A stretch of 48,364 nt of DNA from Gammaproteobacteria bacterium (lineage in GTDB: Bacteria; Pseudomonadota; Gammaproteobacteria; GCA-001735895): the NCBI GenBank assembly GCA_024225395.1, contig JAAEMR010000249.1, positions 1 to 48,364 of the forward strand, read 5' to 3'. The notes under the pieces were generated by a model. The model saw only the letters and a list, made by a program, of their open reading frames with translations. It was not told the origin of the DNA and did not search any database. Within the stretch, counting starts at the first letter, position 1, and every line of letters starts with the position of its first letter. The position numbers were made by a program, and so were the translations under genes. Below, piece after piece: positions 1 through 7,947 of this stretch.

Positions 1-414
1 ACCACCCGAAACAGAACAAATTTCTTCTATTGATAACTCTCTCATAATTTTTCTCCATCATCTCCAGATTAGAGACGTTTAAACGTTAAAGTTTAATAAT
101 CCAGTCAAAAACACCTGAATTACGCATTTCCATTGCTTTTAGTAGAAGCTACTAAATGGATCTCAATAATAACCATAATTAATCATTACTGTCGAAGGAG
201 ATTTACGATACGTTTTGTAGGACAGATAAGTATAATTTTGTAGGAATTGTCCTATTAATCTGAACACCTATAATCTTAACTCTTAGAGTCCTGGCAGGAA
301 ATAGTCTAAATTCCGCTGCAAACAGAAATATTGGCCAGGTTGAGACTTACGTAATACACCGATAAACCTGTTATCATGTGCCGCATTAACCAGACACCTG
401 CAAATTAAAATCCC
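1..414. other. Intergenic region upstream of dbpA
   Basis: No convincing open reading frame is present. A perfect small hairpin (TAGGA, loop ATTG, TCCTA) lies at 241-254. The stretch TTTTGTAGGA occurs twice around 213-245, the second copy running into the hairpin. An AAGGAG-like stretch near 196 is not followed by a start codon. No tRNA or other RNA gene was recognised. The segment may hold the dbpA promoter and the end of a gene outside the window. Confidence 0.5.
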
Positions 415-1800
415 GTGACCACTTCTGCTTTTTCATCACTGCCTTTATCCCCTGAGTTTATTCAAAATTTAAACTCGCTTGAATACAAAACCATGACCCC
501 TATCCAGGCAAAGAGTCTTCCTGAAATTTTGAAGGGTAAAGACATTCAGGCACAGGCTAAAACAGGCAGCGGTAAAACAGCCGCCTTTGCAATAGGTTTA
601 CTGCATAAGCTGGTGATAAAAAATCATCGGACCCAGGCTTTAGTGCTTTGCCCGACAAGAGAACTGGCCGATCAGGTGAGCAAGGAAATCCGCCGCCTCG
701 CCAGAGCCATCCCGAATACCAAGGTTGTAACCCTGTGCGGAGGCACCGCCATCGGGCCACAATTTGCATCGCTTGAACAGCATCATCCGCATATTGTCGT
801 GGGCACGCCCGGTAGAGTTTTAAAACACTGCCAGAAAGGTTTTCTGAAGCTGAATAACGTCAACACGCTGGTGCTGGATGAAGGCGATAGAATGCTCGAT
901 ATGGGTTTTCATGAAGATATCATGCTCATCATCGATTACACCGAAACTCGAAGACAAACCCTGTTATTTTCCGCCACTCTTCCGGAAGAAATTAAACACA
1001 TCAGTCAACTTGTGCAGAAAAATCCTGTCGATATTCAGGTAGAAAGTCTGCATGACAACAAAAAGATCAAACAACTGTTCTACGAAACCCAGAAAGGCGA
1101 AAGATTACAGTCACTGCTCAGCCTGCTACAGCATTACAAACCCGAGTCCAGCGTGGTTTTCTGCAATCGGAAACAGCAATGTCAGGAACTGGCAGACCAG
1201 TTATGGGAACAGGGATTTCACGCACTGGCGCTACACGGCGATCTCGATCAAAAAGAACGTGACCAGGTGCTGCTTCAATTTTCAAACAAAAGTAGCTCCA
1301 TATTAATTGCCACCGATGTTGCAGCTCGCGGGCTGGATATCAAAGATTTAAGTGCCGTCATTAATTTTGAATTATCACCCGATCCGGAAGTTCACATCCA
1401 TAGAATAGGTCGTACCGGCAGAGCCGGAAAAGAAGGTCTGGCGCTTAGCCTGTTTGCTCCTTCTGAGGTTAGAAAGATCAATGCGATTGAAGACTATATT
1501 AAAAGTCCGGTCCAAATTGAAAATAGTTCCAGTCTTAAACCTGTTGAGAACTTCAAGCTAAGTCCCCCAATGGTGACACTGGTCATTAATGGTGGACGAA
1601 AAAGCAAAGTACGTGCCGGAGATATTTTAGGAGCACTTACTAAAAACACCAGCCTGCCCGGCAAACAAATAGGTAAGATTGATATTTTTGATTACAGCGC
1701 TTATGTTGCTATCGAATGGCCAATCGCAAAACAGGCGCTTAAGATATTAACTGAAGGGACAATTAAAGGTCGGAAGTTTAAAGTACGAAAATTACGCTAG
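415..1800 (+). CDS. dbpA: ATP-dependent RNA helicase DbpA (DEAD-box family)
   Basis: Cytoplasmic RNA helicase of 461 residues that in characterised relatives is stimulated by 23S rRNA hairpin 92 and acts in assembly of the large ribosomal subunit. Visible motifs in order: Q motif (TMTPIQAKSLP, about residue 26), Walker A AKTGSGKT, PTRELA, TPGR, motif II, SAT (LLFSATLP), ATDVAARGLD, and motif VI HRIGRTGRAG. The last ~75 residues match the DbpA RNA-binding domain (NGGRKSKVRAGDILGALT). That tail separates it from RhlE, SrmB and RhlB and supports the name. Motif II reads DEGD at residues 155-158 instead of DEAD, an Ala-to-Gly change. The start is GTG with no strong Shine-Dalgarno sequence. The gene converges on the DUF5610 gene with only 24 bp between them. 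Confidence 0.95.
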   Translation: MTTSAFSSLPLSPEFIQNLNSLEYKTMTPIQAKSLPEILKGKDIQAQAKTGSGKTAAFAIGLLHKLVIKNHRTQALVLCPTRELADQVSKEIRRLARAIPNTKVVTLCGGTAIGPQFASLEQHHPHIVVGTPGRVLKHCQKGFLKLNNVNTLVLDEGDRMLDMGFHEDIMLIIDYTETRRQTLLFSATLPEEIKHISQLVQKNPVDIQVESLHDNKKIKQLFYETQKGERLQSLLSLLQHYKPESSVVFCNRKQQCQELADQLWEQGFHALALHGDLDQKERDQVLLQFSNKSSSILIATDVAARGLDIKDLSAVINFELSPDPEVHIHRIGRTGRAGKEGLALSLFAPSEVRKINAIEDYIKSPVQIENSSSLKPVENFKLSPPMVTLVINGGRKSKVRAGDILGALTKNTSLPGKQIGKIDIFDYSAYVAIEWPIAKQALKILTEGTIKGRKFKVRKLR

Positions 1801-1808
1801 GATCAGCC

Positions 1809-1826
1809 GTGCGCACTGCGCACTTT
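1809..1826. terminator. Short GC-rich hairpin between convergent genes
   Basis: GTGCGC, loop ACT, GCGCAC forms a perfect 6-bp stem followed by TTT on the plus strand. It fills the gap between dbpA and the convergent DUF5610 gene, where a terminator is expected. The T-tract is short, so its strength is doubtful. Confidence 0.45.
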
Positions 1827-2427
1827 AAGAATCTAATAAAATTTCTTCGGTTTCAGACAATTCATTCAGATCCAGAATCATTGCTTCGAAGGCGGCCAGT
1901 TTTTCCTGAACAAGATCATAAGTCTGATCTATATCACTGGCAATACCACCTTCCAGCACATCCAGACCTTCCAGAATATCCCGGGCTTCACCAAACCCTT
2001 TCTCAATACCAGAGGAAATGGTTTCAATAAAATTAGCCAAAGCTGTTGCTTCATCTTGCTCGGGATACTGCTCCCTAAAAACATTATAGAATGACGTGGA
2101 CAGGCTCGCGATACGTTCAGCCGTGGCTTCGGGACTCACATCAAGCTCTGAATCTGCTACTTTTTGAATAGCATTTTCACCCAGTTCAGGTGCCACAAGC
2201 TCATTAATTTGTTCAATCGCAGAATTCAAAACCAATGATAACGGGTCATCTTTCACACCGATAATGACTGCTGCTGATTCTAAAATAGACACATTCATGG
2301 ATGCCCTTTGTTGCTGCGCAGAAGTCAATTCGGCAACCCGCTGCTGTGAATTCTCTGAGCCCGGCCTTGAAGCTACTGGATCAGCTTGAGTAGAGTTAGC
2401 AGACAAAGAAGCGAGAAAATCAGACAT
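1825..2427 (-). CDS. DUF5610 domain-containing protein
   Basis: A 200-residue soluble protein of unknown function. From about residue 100 to the end it fits the DUF5610 pattern seen in gammaproteobacteria: SPEATAERIASL, then a helix rich in acidic residues, then EKGFGEARDILEGL and a stretch around IDQTYDLVQ. The first ~45 residues are Ser/Gln-rich and probably disordered. There is no signal peptide, membrane segment or catalytic motif. The start is ATG preceded by GGAT at suitable spacing. It is transcribed alone, convergent with dbpA and divergent from the flavoprotein gene. Confidence 0.75.
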   Translation of the reverse strand: MSDFLASLSANSTQADPVASRPGSENSQQRVAELTSAQQQRASMNVSILESAAVIIGVKDDPLSLVLNSAIEQINELVAPELGENAIQKVADSELDVSPEATAERIASLSTSFYNVFREQYPEQDEATALANFIETISSGIEKGFGEARDILEGLDVLEGGIASDIDQTYDLVQEKLAAFEAMILDLNELSETEEILLDS

Positions 2428-2484
2428 AAATAATCCATCAATTAATTCGTAATCACATAAGTGTAGTTGCTACATTTTTCTTTA

Positions 2485-2500
2485 TTGAGACTTAAGTCAA
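2485..2500. promoter_or_regulatory. Palindrome in the divergent DUF5610/flavoprotein promoter region
   Basis: TTGAGACTTAAGTCAA contains a perfect 10-bp palindrome, GACTTAAGTC, at 2489-2498. It lies in the 196-bp gap between two divergent genes, where an operator would be expected. No known regulator is matched with confidence. Confidence 0.3.
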
Positions 2501-2623
2501 CTTTTAAGCACCGTCCGTCTTTTTTATACTGATGGCAAATAAAAGCAGCCAAATTAAACCAAAGAGCACTTTAGCAATATCGTTTATAATGCTTCAAACC
2601 CCGGTAAAGCCTGCTTAAATTTC

Positions 2624-3817
2624 ATGCCAAAAAACACAATAATCACAGATGTATTAATAATCGGTGCAAGCGCATCAGGCCTGATGTGCGCTATTGAAGC
2701 CGGGAAACGAGGACGCAAAGTTATCGTTTTAGACCATGCCAACAAGCCTGGTAAGAAAATACTCATGTCTGGAGGCGGACGATGTAATTTCACCAACTAC
2801 GAAGTCAACGCCGATAATTTTATTAGCCACAACCCGCATTTTTGCAAATCGGCATTGAGTCGCTTCACTCAATGGGATTTCATCGCCATGGTCAATGAAT
2901 ACCAGATCCCCTTCCAGCAGCGAGATCTGGGGAAATTATTCTGTGAAAACAGCGCAAAAGATATTCTCAACATGCTGTTATCCGAATGCGAAAAAGCAGG
3001 TGTCGATATTCAGCTAAGAAGTGAAGTGGGTAGCATTGAAAAAATAGATGATAACAATTTCACCATCAATACCTCATCAAACGTATTCAGTTGCACATCA
3101 CTGGTTATCGCAAGCGGAGGTTTATCAATTCCGAAAATGTGTGCCAGCCCTTTAGGTTATAAAGTCGCCGAACAGTTCGGCCATCATATCTGGCCAACAT
3201 CACCAGGACTGGTTCCCTTTACCCTGCACGATCATGATAAAAAAAAGCTGGCTGACCTTTCCGGAATATCCATCAATTGCCTGGTCAGCAATGATAGAAA
3301 CCAGTTTAAGGAAAATATTTTATTCACTCACCGGGGCTTAAGTGGACCAGCCATCTTACAGATTTCCTCCTACTGGAAATCGGGTGAACCCATAAACATT
3401 GACCTGTTACCTGATCTGGATGTCGAAGGTTTTTTGATAACCAGTCAGTCCCAGCACCTCAGGAAAAAAATCAAAACAATACTGTCTGAACTGCTGCCAA
3501 AAAGATTAATAACTTCATTACTGCAACAAAGCTTACTGGATACACCATTGCTGGAACTCTCTAGAAAACAGATTAGCGATATTTCGCAACAACTTAAACA
3601 CTGGCAGATAAAACCGAATGCCACCGAGGGATACCGCACGGCAGAAGTTACGCTGGGTGGTGTTGACTGTAATGAATTATCATCAAAGACCATGCAATCC
3701 AGCAAAGTTCAGGGATTATACTTTATTGGCGAGGTCGTTGACATTAGCGGCTGGCTTGGCGGTTACAACTTCCAGTGGGCCTGGTCATCGGGTTGGTGCG
3801 CAGGACAAGTTGTTTAA
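2624..3817 (+). CDS. NAD(P)/FAD-dependent oxidoreductase, BaiN/HI0933 (YhiN) family
   Basis: A 397-residue soluble flavoprotein. The N-terminal Rossmann dinucleotide fold is visible as VLIIGASASGLMCAIEAGKRG (residues about 11-31), followed by the family signature GKKILMSGGGRCNFTN (about 43-58). A second FAD-contacting segment occurs late in the protein as YFIGEVVDISGWLGGYNFQ. Length and motif order are those of HI0933/YhiN proteins. Relatives include BaiN, assigned a role in bile-acid dehydroxylation in gut clostridia, but the reaction in proteobacteria is not established and the name does not imply that substrate here. The gene is monocistronic and converges on the glgC remnant, with stop codons 8 bp apart. 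Confidence 0.9.
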   Translation: MPKNTIITDVLIIGASASGLMCAIEAGKRGRKVIVLDHANKPGKKILMSGGGRCNFTNYEVNADNFISHNPHFCKSALSRFTQWDFIAMVNEYQIPFQQRDLGKLFCENSAKDILNMLLSECEKAGVDIQLRSEVGSIEKIDDNNFTINTSSNVFSCTSLVIASGGLSIPKMCASPLGYKVAEQFGHHIWPTSPGLVPFTLHDHDKKKLADLSGISINCLVSNDRNQFKENILFTHRGLSGPAILQISSYWKSGEPINIDLLPDLDVEGFLITSQSQHLRKKIKTILSELLPKRLITSLLQQSLLDTPLLELSRKQISDISQQLKHWQIKPNATEGYRTAEVTLGGVDCNELSSKTMQSSKVQGLYFIGEVVDISGWLGGYNFQWAWSSGWCAGQVV

Positions 3818-3825
3818 AGCAGACG

Positions 3826-4119
3826 CTAAAGATTCTCAATCATGGCCGCTGTGACCAGCACGATACCTTTCTCGTTACGGTGAAAGCGCTGGCTATCCAG
3901 CTCAGCAGCTTCACCAATAATGGTTCCTTCAGGAACATGACAGTTAGTATCCAGAACGACCTTTGTCAGGTGGCAGTTTCTACCAATATCACAATTAGGA
4001 AGAACCACGCATTCATTTGATACCGAAAATGAATTTACCCGCACACTATTAAATGATATTGATTGCTCAACCGTGGAGCCGGACACGATACAGCCCGCCA
4101 ATACCACAGCATTGATCAC
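3826..4119 (-). pseudogene. glgC: 3' remnant of glucose-1-phosphate adenylyltransferase (glgC)
   Basis: These 97 codons match only the C-terminal left-handed beta-helix of bacterial ADP-glucose pyrophosphorylase: GCIVSGSTV, then VRVNSFS, VLPNCDIGRNC, and the terminal EGTIIGE...FHRNEKGIVLVT...M. The intact enzyme is about 420 residues and carries its nucleotidyltransferase domain at the N-terminus, which is absent. Two codons before the GTG counted as start there is an in-frame TAA, and no upstream sequence resembles the catalytic domain. It therefore cannot make ADP-glucose. It is best read as a deletion relic of a glycogen locus. No other glg gene is in the window. Confidence 0.85.
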
Positions 4120-4292
4120 CGTGTATTAGATAGAGCGGCATTTAGATCGAATTTATCCGGCTAATCATGATGATCTTTCGGCATGACTTTCTCTTTGCTA
4201 AACACAAATAGTTGAGTTAAAAATAGATATTTTGAATAACAACTGGGGATCTGGCTGTTCAATAATCAGCAGAAAATTAACGGAAGGTTGAC

Positions 4293-4484
4293 TTAATGAC
4301 TGCCAAACTCTGTAGCCAGGGCATCGACAATACCCCTGATAATATTGATAAACTGATCAATTCCCTGCTGGTCATTATTTCGACGACAGGCATTTAGCCC
4401 TGACAAAGCAATATTATAAGCCGCATGATAATTTCCTTTATCAACAAAGCTCTGGATATTCTCAGCCTCTGATTCAATATTCAT
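4293..4484 (-). CDS. Small uncharacterised protein (63 aa)
   Basis: A 63-residue soluble, mostly helical protein beginning MNIESEAENIQSF and ending ALATEFGSH. Its composition suggests a single helical hairpin or TPR-like unit (DKGNYHAAYNIALSGLNACRR). I do not recognise the family. The start is chosen at 4484 because TTGAGG lies 9 nt upstream as a good Shine-Dalgarno sequence. A longer reading from TTG at 4499 would consume that site. It stands alone between the glgC remnant and the TPR protein gene. Confidence 0.55.
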   Translation of the reverse strand: MNIESEAENIQSFVDKGNYHAAYNIALSGLNACRRNNDQQGIDQFINIIRGIVDALATEFGSH

Positions 4485-4521
4485 AATTATTAGCCTCAAT
4501 AACTATGCTTAGTCTACTCCA

Positions 4522-4662
4522 TATTTGTTGCAGCGCCTTGACCTAAGTTTGATGATTTACGATAAAACTACTCTAGAAGAAGCTGACGCTAACGACTAAT
4601 TTTATGCTTTTCTACCAGTGGATAGTGAATACGCTGAAGACTTTAAGGTAGTTGAAATATGA
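4522..4662 (+). pseudogene. Possible degenerate coding remnant
   Basis: One plus-strand frame reads as protein-like sequence on both sides of a TAA at 4597-4599: LMIYDKTTLEEADAND, stop, then FYAFLPVDSEYAEDFKVVEI and a TGA at 4660-4662. No start codon with a ribosome site precedes it and I do not recognise the family. It may be the tail of a decayed gene or chance. Confidence 0.2.
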
Positions 4663-4669
4663 TTAACCC

Positions 4670-4710
4670 CTTTTCAAGGTTCTACAACCAGGTAACTTGA
4701 CCTTGAAAAG
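4670..4710. repeat. Perfect 11-bp inverted repeat with 19-nt loop
   Basis: CTTTTCAAGGT at 4670-4680 and ACCTTGAAAAG at 4700-4710 are perfect reverse complements. The element lies 24 bp past the stop codon of the TPR protein gene, so it could form a hairpin at the 3' end of that transcript. No T-tract follows on either strand, so it is not a classical terminator. Confidence 0.55.
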
Positions 4711-4734
4711 AGTTAGATGCCTGATTTTATAGCG

Positions 4735-6003
4735 TTAAAAAATTTTAGTAAGCCCCAGGTTGATAATGTAATTTTCATAATTATATCTTTCCAACGAAGA
4801 TACATTATTTATAAGTTGCAGCTTTGAAACCCATTTAAATGTTTTATTAATACGGTAATCTGTTGATAGCGCTATTTTCCAACGATCATCCTGTCGATCC
4901 GCCGTACTCGAAACAGGAAAAAAACTAAATCGATAAGATACGTCTCCAGTCAAACTCAATTTTCTATTCATAAAATGAATATATTTTCCACGTAGTGTAT
5001 GACGGGTTGCTGAATAATCGTAAGCATCATCTATTCCAATCAGATCCCCCCTGTCATTCAATTCCAGTTCATAATAAATCTGTTTCATATTTCCATCGCT
5101 ATAATTACTGTATCCCACTCTGGCACGTTGGCGCCAGCCATCAAGATAATCATAAGCAATATCTTCACTTCCAATATCTGCATACCGATACCAAAAATAT
5201 AAGCTTTCATTTTTTTCCAGAGACTTTCGAGCTTTAATCTCCAGCTTCAGAGTAGACAGGTAATCTTCACCTGCCAGGCTATCTTTAGACAAAAAGATTG
5301 CTATAGCGGTATCCCAGTCAGATAGCTTGTGTTCTTTTTTGATGCCAATTAAAAATTGACTCTCATCATATAAATTCGTGTCAAGGTAATCCAGACTAAA
5401 CAAAAAGGCTTCGGCCAGCCAGCCATCTTTTCGTTGACCGGAAATGACTGTTTCTAACGAAATGAATAGATCATAGAAACTATCTGAAATACCTGGTGCT
5501 ATACCATCAGCTGTAGAGTCTATATTATCACTATAACCAAAATTCGAAGCTAGATAGACCCGTAAGGAATCCGCCTTCTTCTCTACAGTGGATAATTGGT
5601 TCCTTGATAACTTGACCAGTTTCTGGTCTTTGCCCGATTGAACAATTGAATTAAAATATTGACGAGCTCTATCCTGGTTATTTTGCTTAAGCGCAATAAG
5701 ACCCAGATTGTAACTGGCCAGATCCTGCATATTTTCAAACAGCAAAACCTGATTAAAATGTTTTTTTGAGGCTTGAAAGTTTCCCAGCTTGTAATAACTA
5801 CTAGCCAAATTATAGTGTAGAGATACGTTGTTAATACCTTGCTCTGCAGCTGCTTTAAATTTTAAAACAGCTGAAGCGTAATCACCAGCCCTGAAAAACG
5901 CAACACCCTGATTAAAGTCTGTTTCAGCAGATGCCACAGCACTTGAAGTAAACAGTAAAAGTATTGTGACAAAGGAATATATTTTTATGTATTTTATATT
6001 CAT
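4735..6003 (-). CDS. TPR-containing outer-membrane beta-barrel protein
   Basis: A 422-residue exported protein. A Sec signal peptide (IYSFVTILLLFTSSAVASA, cleaved near residue 25) is followed by three or four TPR-like helical pairs (about 30-140), for example VAFFRAGDYASAVLKFKAAAEQG and LHYNLASSYYKLGNF. The rest is a series of alternating polar/aromatic beta-strands ending in Phe, as outer-membrane barrels do. This layout resembles the Slam/DUF560 class (periplasmic TPR plus barrel) but is shorter and I cannot confirm that family. The ATG at 6003 is preferred to the GTG one codon earlier because AGG lies closer to proper spacing. It is last in the minus-strand series with the sigma factor and exporter and could be the outer-membrane partner of that system, which is inference. 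Confidence 0.75.
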   Translation of the reverse strand: MNIKYIKIYSFVTILLLFTSSAVASAETDFNQGVAFFRAGDYASAVLKFKAAAEQGINNVSLHYNLASSYYKLGNFQASKKHFNQVLLFENMQDLASYNLGLIALKQNNQDRARQYFNSIVQSGKDQKLVKLSRNQLSTVEKKADSLRVYLASNFGYSDNIDSTADGIAPGISDSFYDLFISLETVISGQRKDGWLAEAFLFSLDYLDTNLYDESQFLIGIKKEHKLSDWDTAIAIFLSKDSLAGEDYLSTLKLEIKARKSLEKNESLYFWYRYADIGSEDIAYDYLDGWRQRARVGYSNYSDGNMKQIYYELELNDRGDLIGIDDAYDYSATRHTLRGKYIHFMNRKLSLTGDVSYRFSFFPVSSTADRQDDRWKIALSTDYRINKTFKWVSKLQLINNVSSLERYNYENYIINLGLTKIF

Positions 6004-6098
6004 CACCTATTAATCCATTTTCACCATAACACGCAAACACAACCCCCAATTACCGAGGGTTGTGTTCATTATGACGACATTTTATAGAATTTCACTAC

Positions 6099-6557
6099 CT
6101 ATCCTTTTCCGGGACCTTTTCCACCATCGCCATCATTGCCTGGCTCATGCTCACGTTCGTTTTCAAACCCATTACGTTGCTCTTCCATTTCATGCTCCAT
6201 CTCAAATTCCATTTCATGTTCGTGCTCTCTATCCTGTTGCGGCTCCATAGCATGAGTTTGATCCTGATCTCTTAATCGATCACGGTCCATATCACCAACA
6301 CCTTCACCATCTCCGGCACCAGGTTCTTCATCAAGGTTTTTACGAACTCTATACCTGTTTTGATTAACATTTCTAACCTGCTGTCGAGCTTCTTCATTGG
6401 CAATATCAGGTAATTCTATCATATTCATTACGGCCTGGGATGAGTGCTCATTCATCTCCATAACCCGAATGGTAACCTCTTCATCAGATGCTCCCATCGC
6501 AGCGAAGGGTAATAATAACCCTAATGAGATGGCTATTGCTGTATTTAACTTTTTCAT
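6099..6557 (-). CDS. Secreted acidic His/Glu/Met-rich protein
   Basis: A 152-residue protein with a clear Sec signal peptide (MKKLNTAIAISLGLLLPFAAMGA). A short globular part (about 24-75) is followed by a low-complexity half dominated by Asp, Glu, His, Met and Arg, including EHEHEMEFEMEHEMEEQ (about 111-127). It ends in a Gly/Asp/Lys-rich tail. The spacing of His, Glu and Met suggests metal or cation binding, but no defined site can be named. A strong Shine-Dalgarno (GGAG, 8 nt before ATG) supports the start. It sits 16 bp after the anti-sigma gene and is probably co-transcribed, so it may be a target or a periplasmic sensor component of the sigma system. Confidence 0.7.
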   Translation of the reverse strand: MKKLNTAIAISLGLLLPFAAMGASDEEVTIRVMEMNEHSSQAVMNMIELPDIANEEARQQVRNVNQNRYRVRKNLDEEPGAGDGEGVGDMDRDRLRDQDQTHAMEPQQDREHEHEMEFEMEHEMEEQRNGFENEREHEPGNDGDGGKGPGKG

Positions 6558-6573
6558 GACTTCTTCTCCATAA

Positions 6574-7248
6574 TTAACTAATCGTTATGACTTCATCCAG
6601 CTGATATTGCCGTGCGCCATTCATACTGGTTTTTAAAACAAGGCGAAATACTTTCTCCTGTTCGCCATAACTCAAGCGGGCTAACAATTCACCCTGACCA
6701 TGCGCTAAAGCCACAACAGGTAAAGCCAGAACATTCTGACCTTTATGCAAACTGGTTTGCCACGCCAATGTATTACGACCAGGGTAACCATCCAGTTGCA
6801 TATTTTCTGGTAAAACAATACTCAACTTGACTTGTTGAATATCCTTATGCGAATCAAACATCAACCTGACGGTTTGAGCCTGATTTAACAAAACAGAAAC
6901 AACGGGTAGTTGCTCCACCTGCCGGACTGGTTCATAAATTGTCGATACAAACCATATCGCCAGACTCGCTATCACTGCAGTTGAAAAACCACTGGCAAAA
7001 GAAAGACGATAACCATGCCGGGGACTTTTTTTATGCTGCCTACGCACTTCAGTCAACACTCGATACTCAAAGCCTTTCGAAGGTTCTGGAACTGTCAGGC
7101 TCTTCAAACCCATTAACAATGATTCTGCATTTTCCAATTTAGTGGCACAGTCTCTACAGCTTTCAAAATGCTGTTGGTGATCCTGTTGCTCAGAAAACTG
7201 TAATTCTCTGTCCAGGTAGCTATCAATATTTATGTCTTTGCATTTCAT
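6574..7248 (-). CDS. Zinc-finger anti-sigma factor (single-pass membrane protein)
   Basis: A 224-residue protein with the N-terminal ZAS-type anti-sigma fold: Cys3, His27, Cys31 and Cys34 (HFESCRDC) match the H-x3-C-x2-C zinc site. A cytoplasmic linker is followed by one membrane span (about 84-106, STAVIASLAIWFVSTIY) and a ~115-residue periplasmic domain predicted to be beta-rich. By analogy it holds the adjacent ECF sigma factor inactive until an envelope signal arrives. The gene lies 19 bp downstream of the sigma gene in the usual sigma-then-anti-sigma order, with AAGGTG at good spacing before the ATG. Confidence 0.88.
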   Translation of the reverse strand: MKCKDINIDSYLDRELQFSEQQDHQQHFESCRDCATKLENAESLLMGLKSLTVPEPSKGFEYRVLTEVRRQHKKSPRHGYRLSFASGFSTAVIASLAIWFVSTIYEPVRQVEQLPVVSVLLNQAQTVRLMFDSHKDIQQVKLSIVLPENMQLDGYPGRNTLAWQTSLHKGQNVLALPVVALAHGQGELLARLSYGEQEKVFRLVLKTSMNGARQYQLDEVITIS

Positions 7249-7267
7249 TTATTTCACCTTGTAACCA

Positions 7268-7834
7268 TTACACGCTGTAAGTAGAGTTTGGTTGCAAATT
7301 TCGTACAAATTTTCGTAACTTAATACGCGCCCGACTGAGCCCTGATTTGATAGTGCCTTCTGGCACATCAATAATTCCACTAATTTCCGCTATGCTGTAT
7401 CCCTCAACATCATGCAATAAAATTAACATTCGGTAATTCTCGCTTAACTTATTAAGGGCAACATTAATAAGTTCACGAGTTAATTCGGTATTAACCACCT
7501 CTTCTGGTTCCATCGCATTACTGGCATGGGTTTCATAAAAAGTTTGTTCCTCATCCATAAAATAGACAGGGGACCTTTGCTGATGACGATACTGATCGAT
7601 GAACTGTCGATACAATACTTTTGACAACCAGGGAGACAGTTTGTCAATTTTCTGCATTTCCTTAAGCCTTGGAAAAACTTTCAATACCAGATCCTGAACC
7701 AGGTCTTCGGCATCTTCTTTATTTCCCGTATATCGAAAGGCCTGATTATATAATGGCCGCAGGTACGGGCGGATAAGCTGCTCAAATTGAGCATGTGAGT
7801 CTTGTTTGAATGGCCAGTAGTTAGAAAGTCCCAT
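7268..7834 (-). CDS. ECF-family RNA polymerase sigma factor
   Basis: A 188-residue sigma-70-family protein of ECF length. Region 2 (about residues 20-90) shows AFRYTGNKEDAEDLVQDLVLKVF, the core-binding and -10 recognition segment. Region 4 (about 125-180) shows the helix-turn-helix EGYSIAEISGIIDVPEGTIKSGLSRARIKLR. Regions 1 and 3 are absent, as expected for group IV. The neighbouring anti-sigma gene gives the likely control. The signal and regulon cannot be read from sequence. The closest candidate targets are the genes it sits with: exporter, adaptor, acidic secreted protein and outer-membrane protein. Confidence 0.92.
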   Translation of the reverse strand: MGLSNYWPFKQDSHAQFEQLIRPYLRPLYNQAFRYTGNKEDAEDLVQDLVLKVFPRLKEMQKIDKLSPWLSKVLYRQFIDQYRHQQRSPVYFMDEEQTFYETHASNAMEPEEVVNTELTRELINVALNKLSENYRMLILLHDVEGYSIAEISGIIDVPEGTIKSGLSRARIKLRKFVRNLQPNSTYSV

Positions 7835-7840
7835 ATCGTT

Positions 7841-7867
7841 TACACGCTACAGTTTTTAAATGGTTGC
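7841..7867 (-). promoter_or_regulatory. Possible ECF-type promoter of the sigma gene
   Basis: Reading the minus strand toward the sigma gene, GCAACC (7862-7867) is followed after 15 nt by CGTGTA (7841-7846). This resembles the AAC...CGT pattern of many ECF promoters. Only 6 nt separate the CGTGTA from the ATG, so transcription would begin at or next to the start codon. The match is suggestive only. Confidence 0.3.
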
Positions 7868-7947
7868 ATTTATTGTCACTGCTTTTTTACTTAACCGCTA
7901 TGCTCTTCGTCATATAGCATCGATGTTATCAACTGGAGGTGAGAAAT

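Noticed and set aside
4670-4710. Calling the 11-bp inverted repeat a Rho-independent terminator
   Set aside because: A 19-nt loop and no T-tract on either strand.
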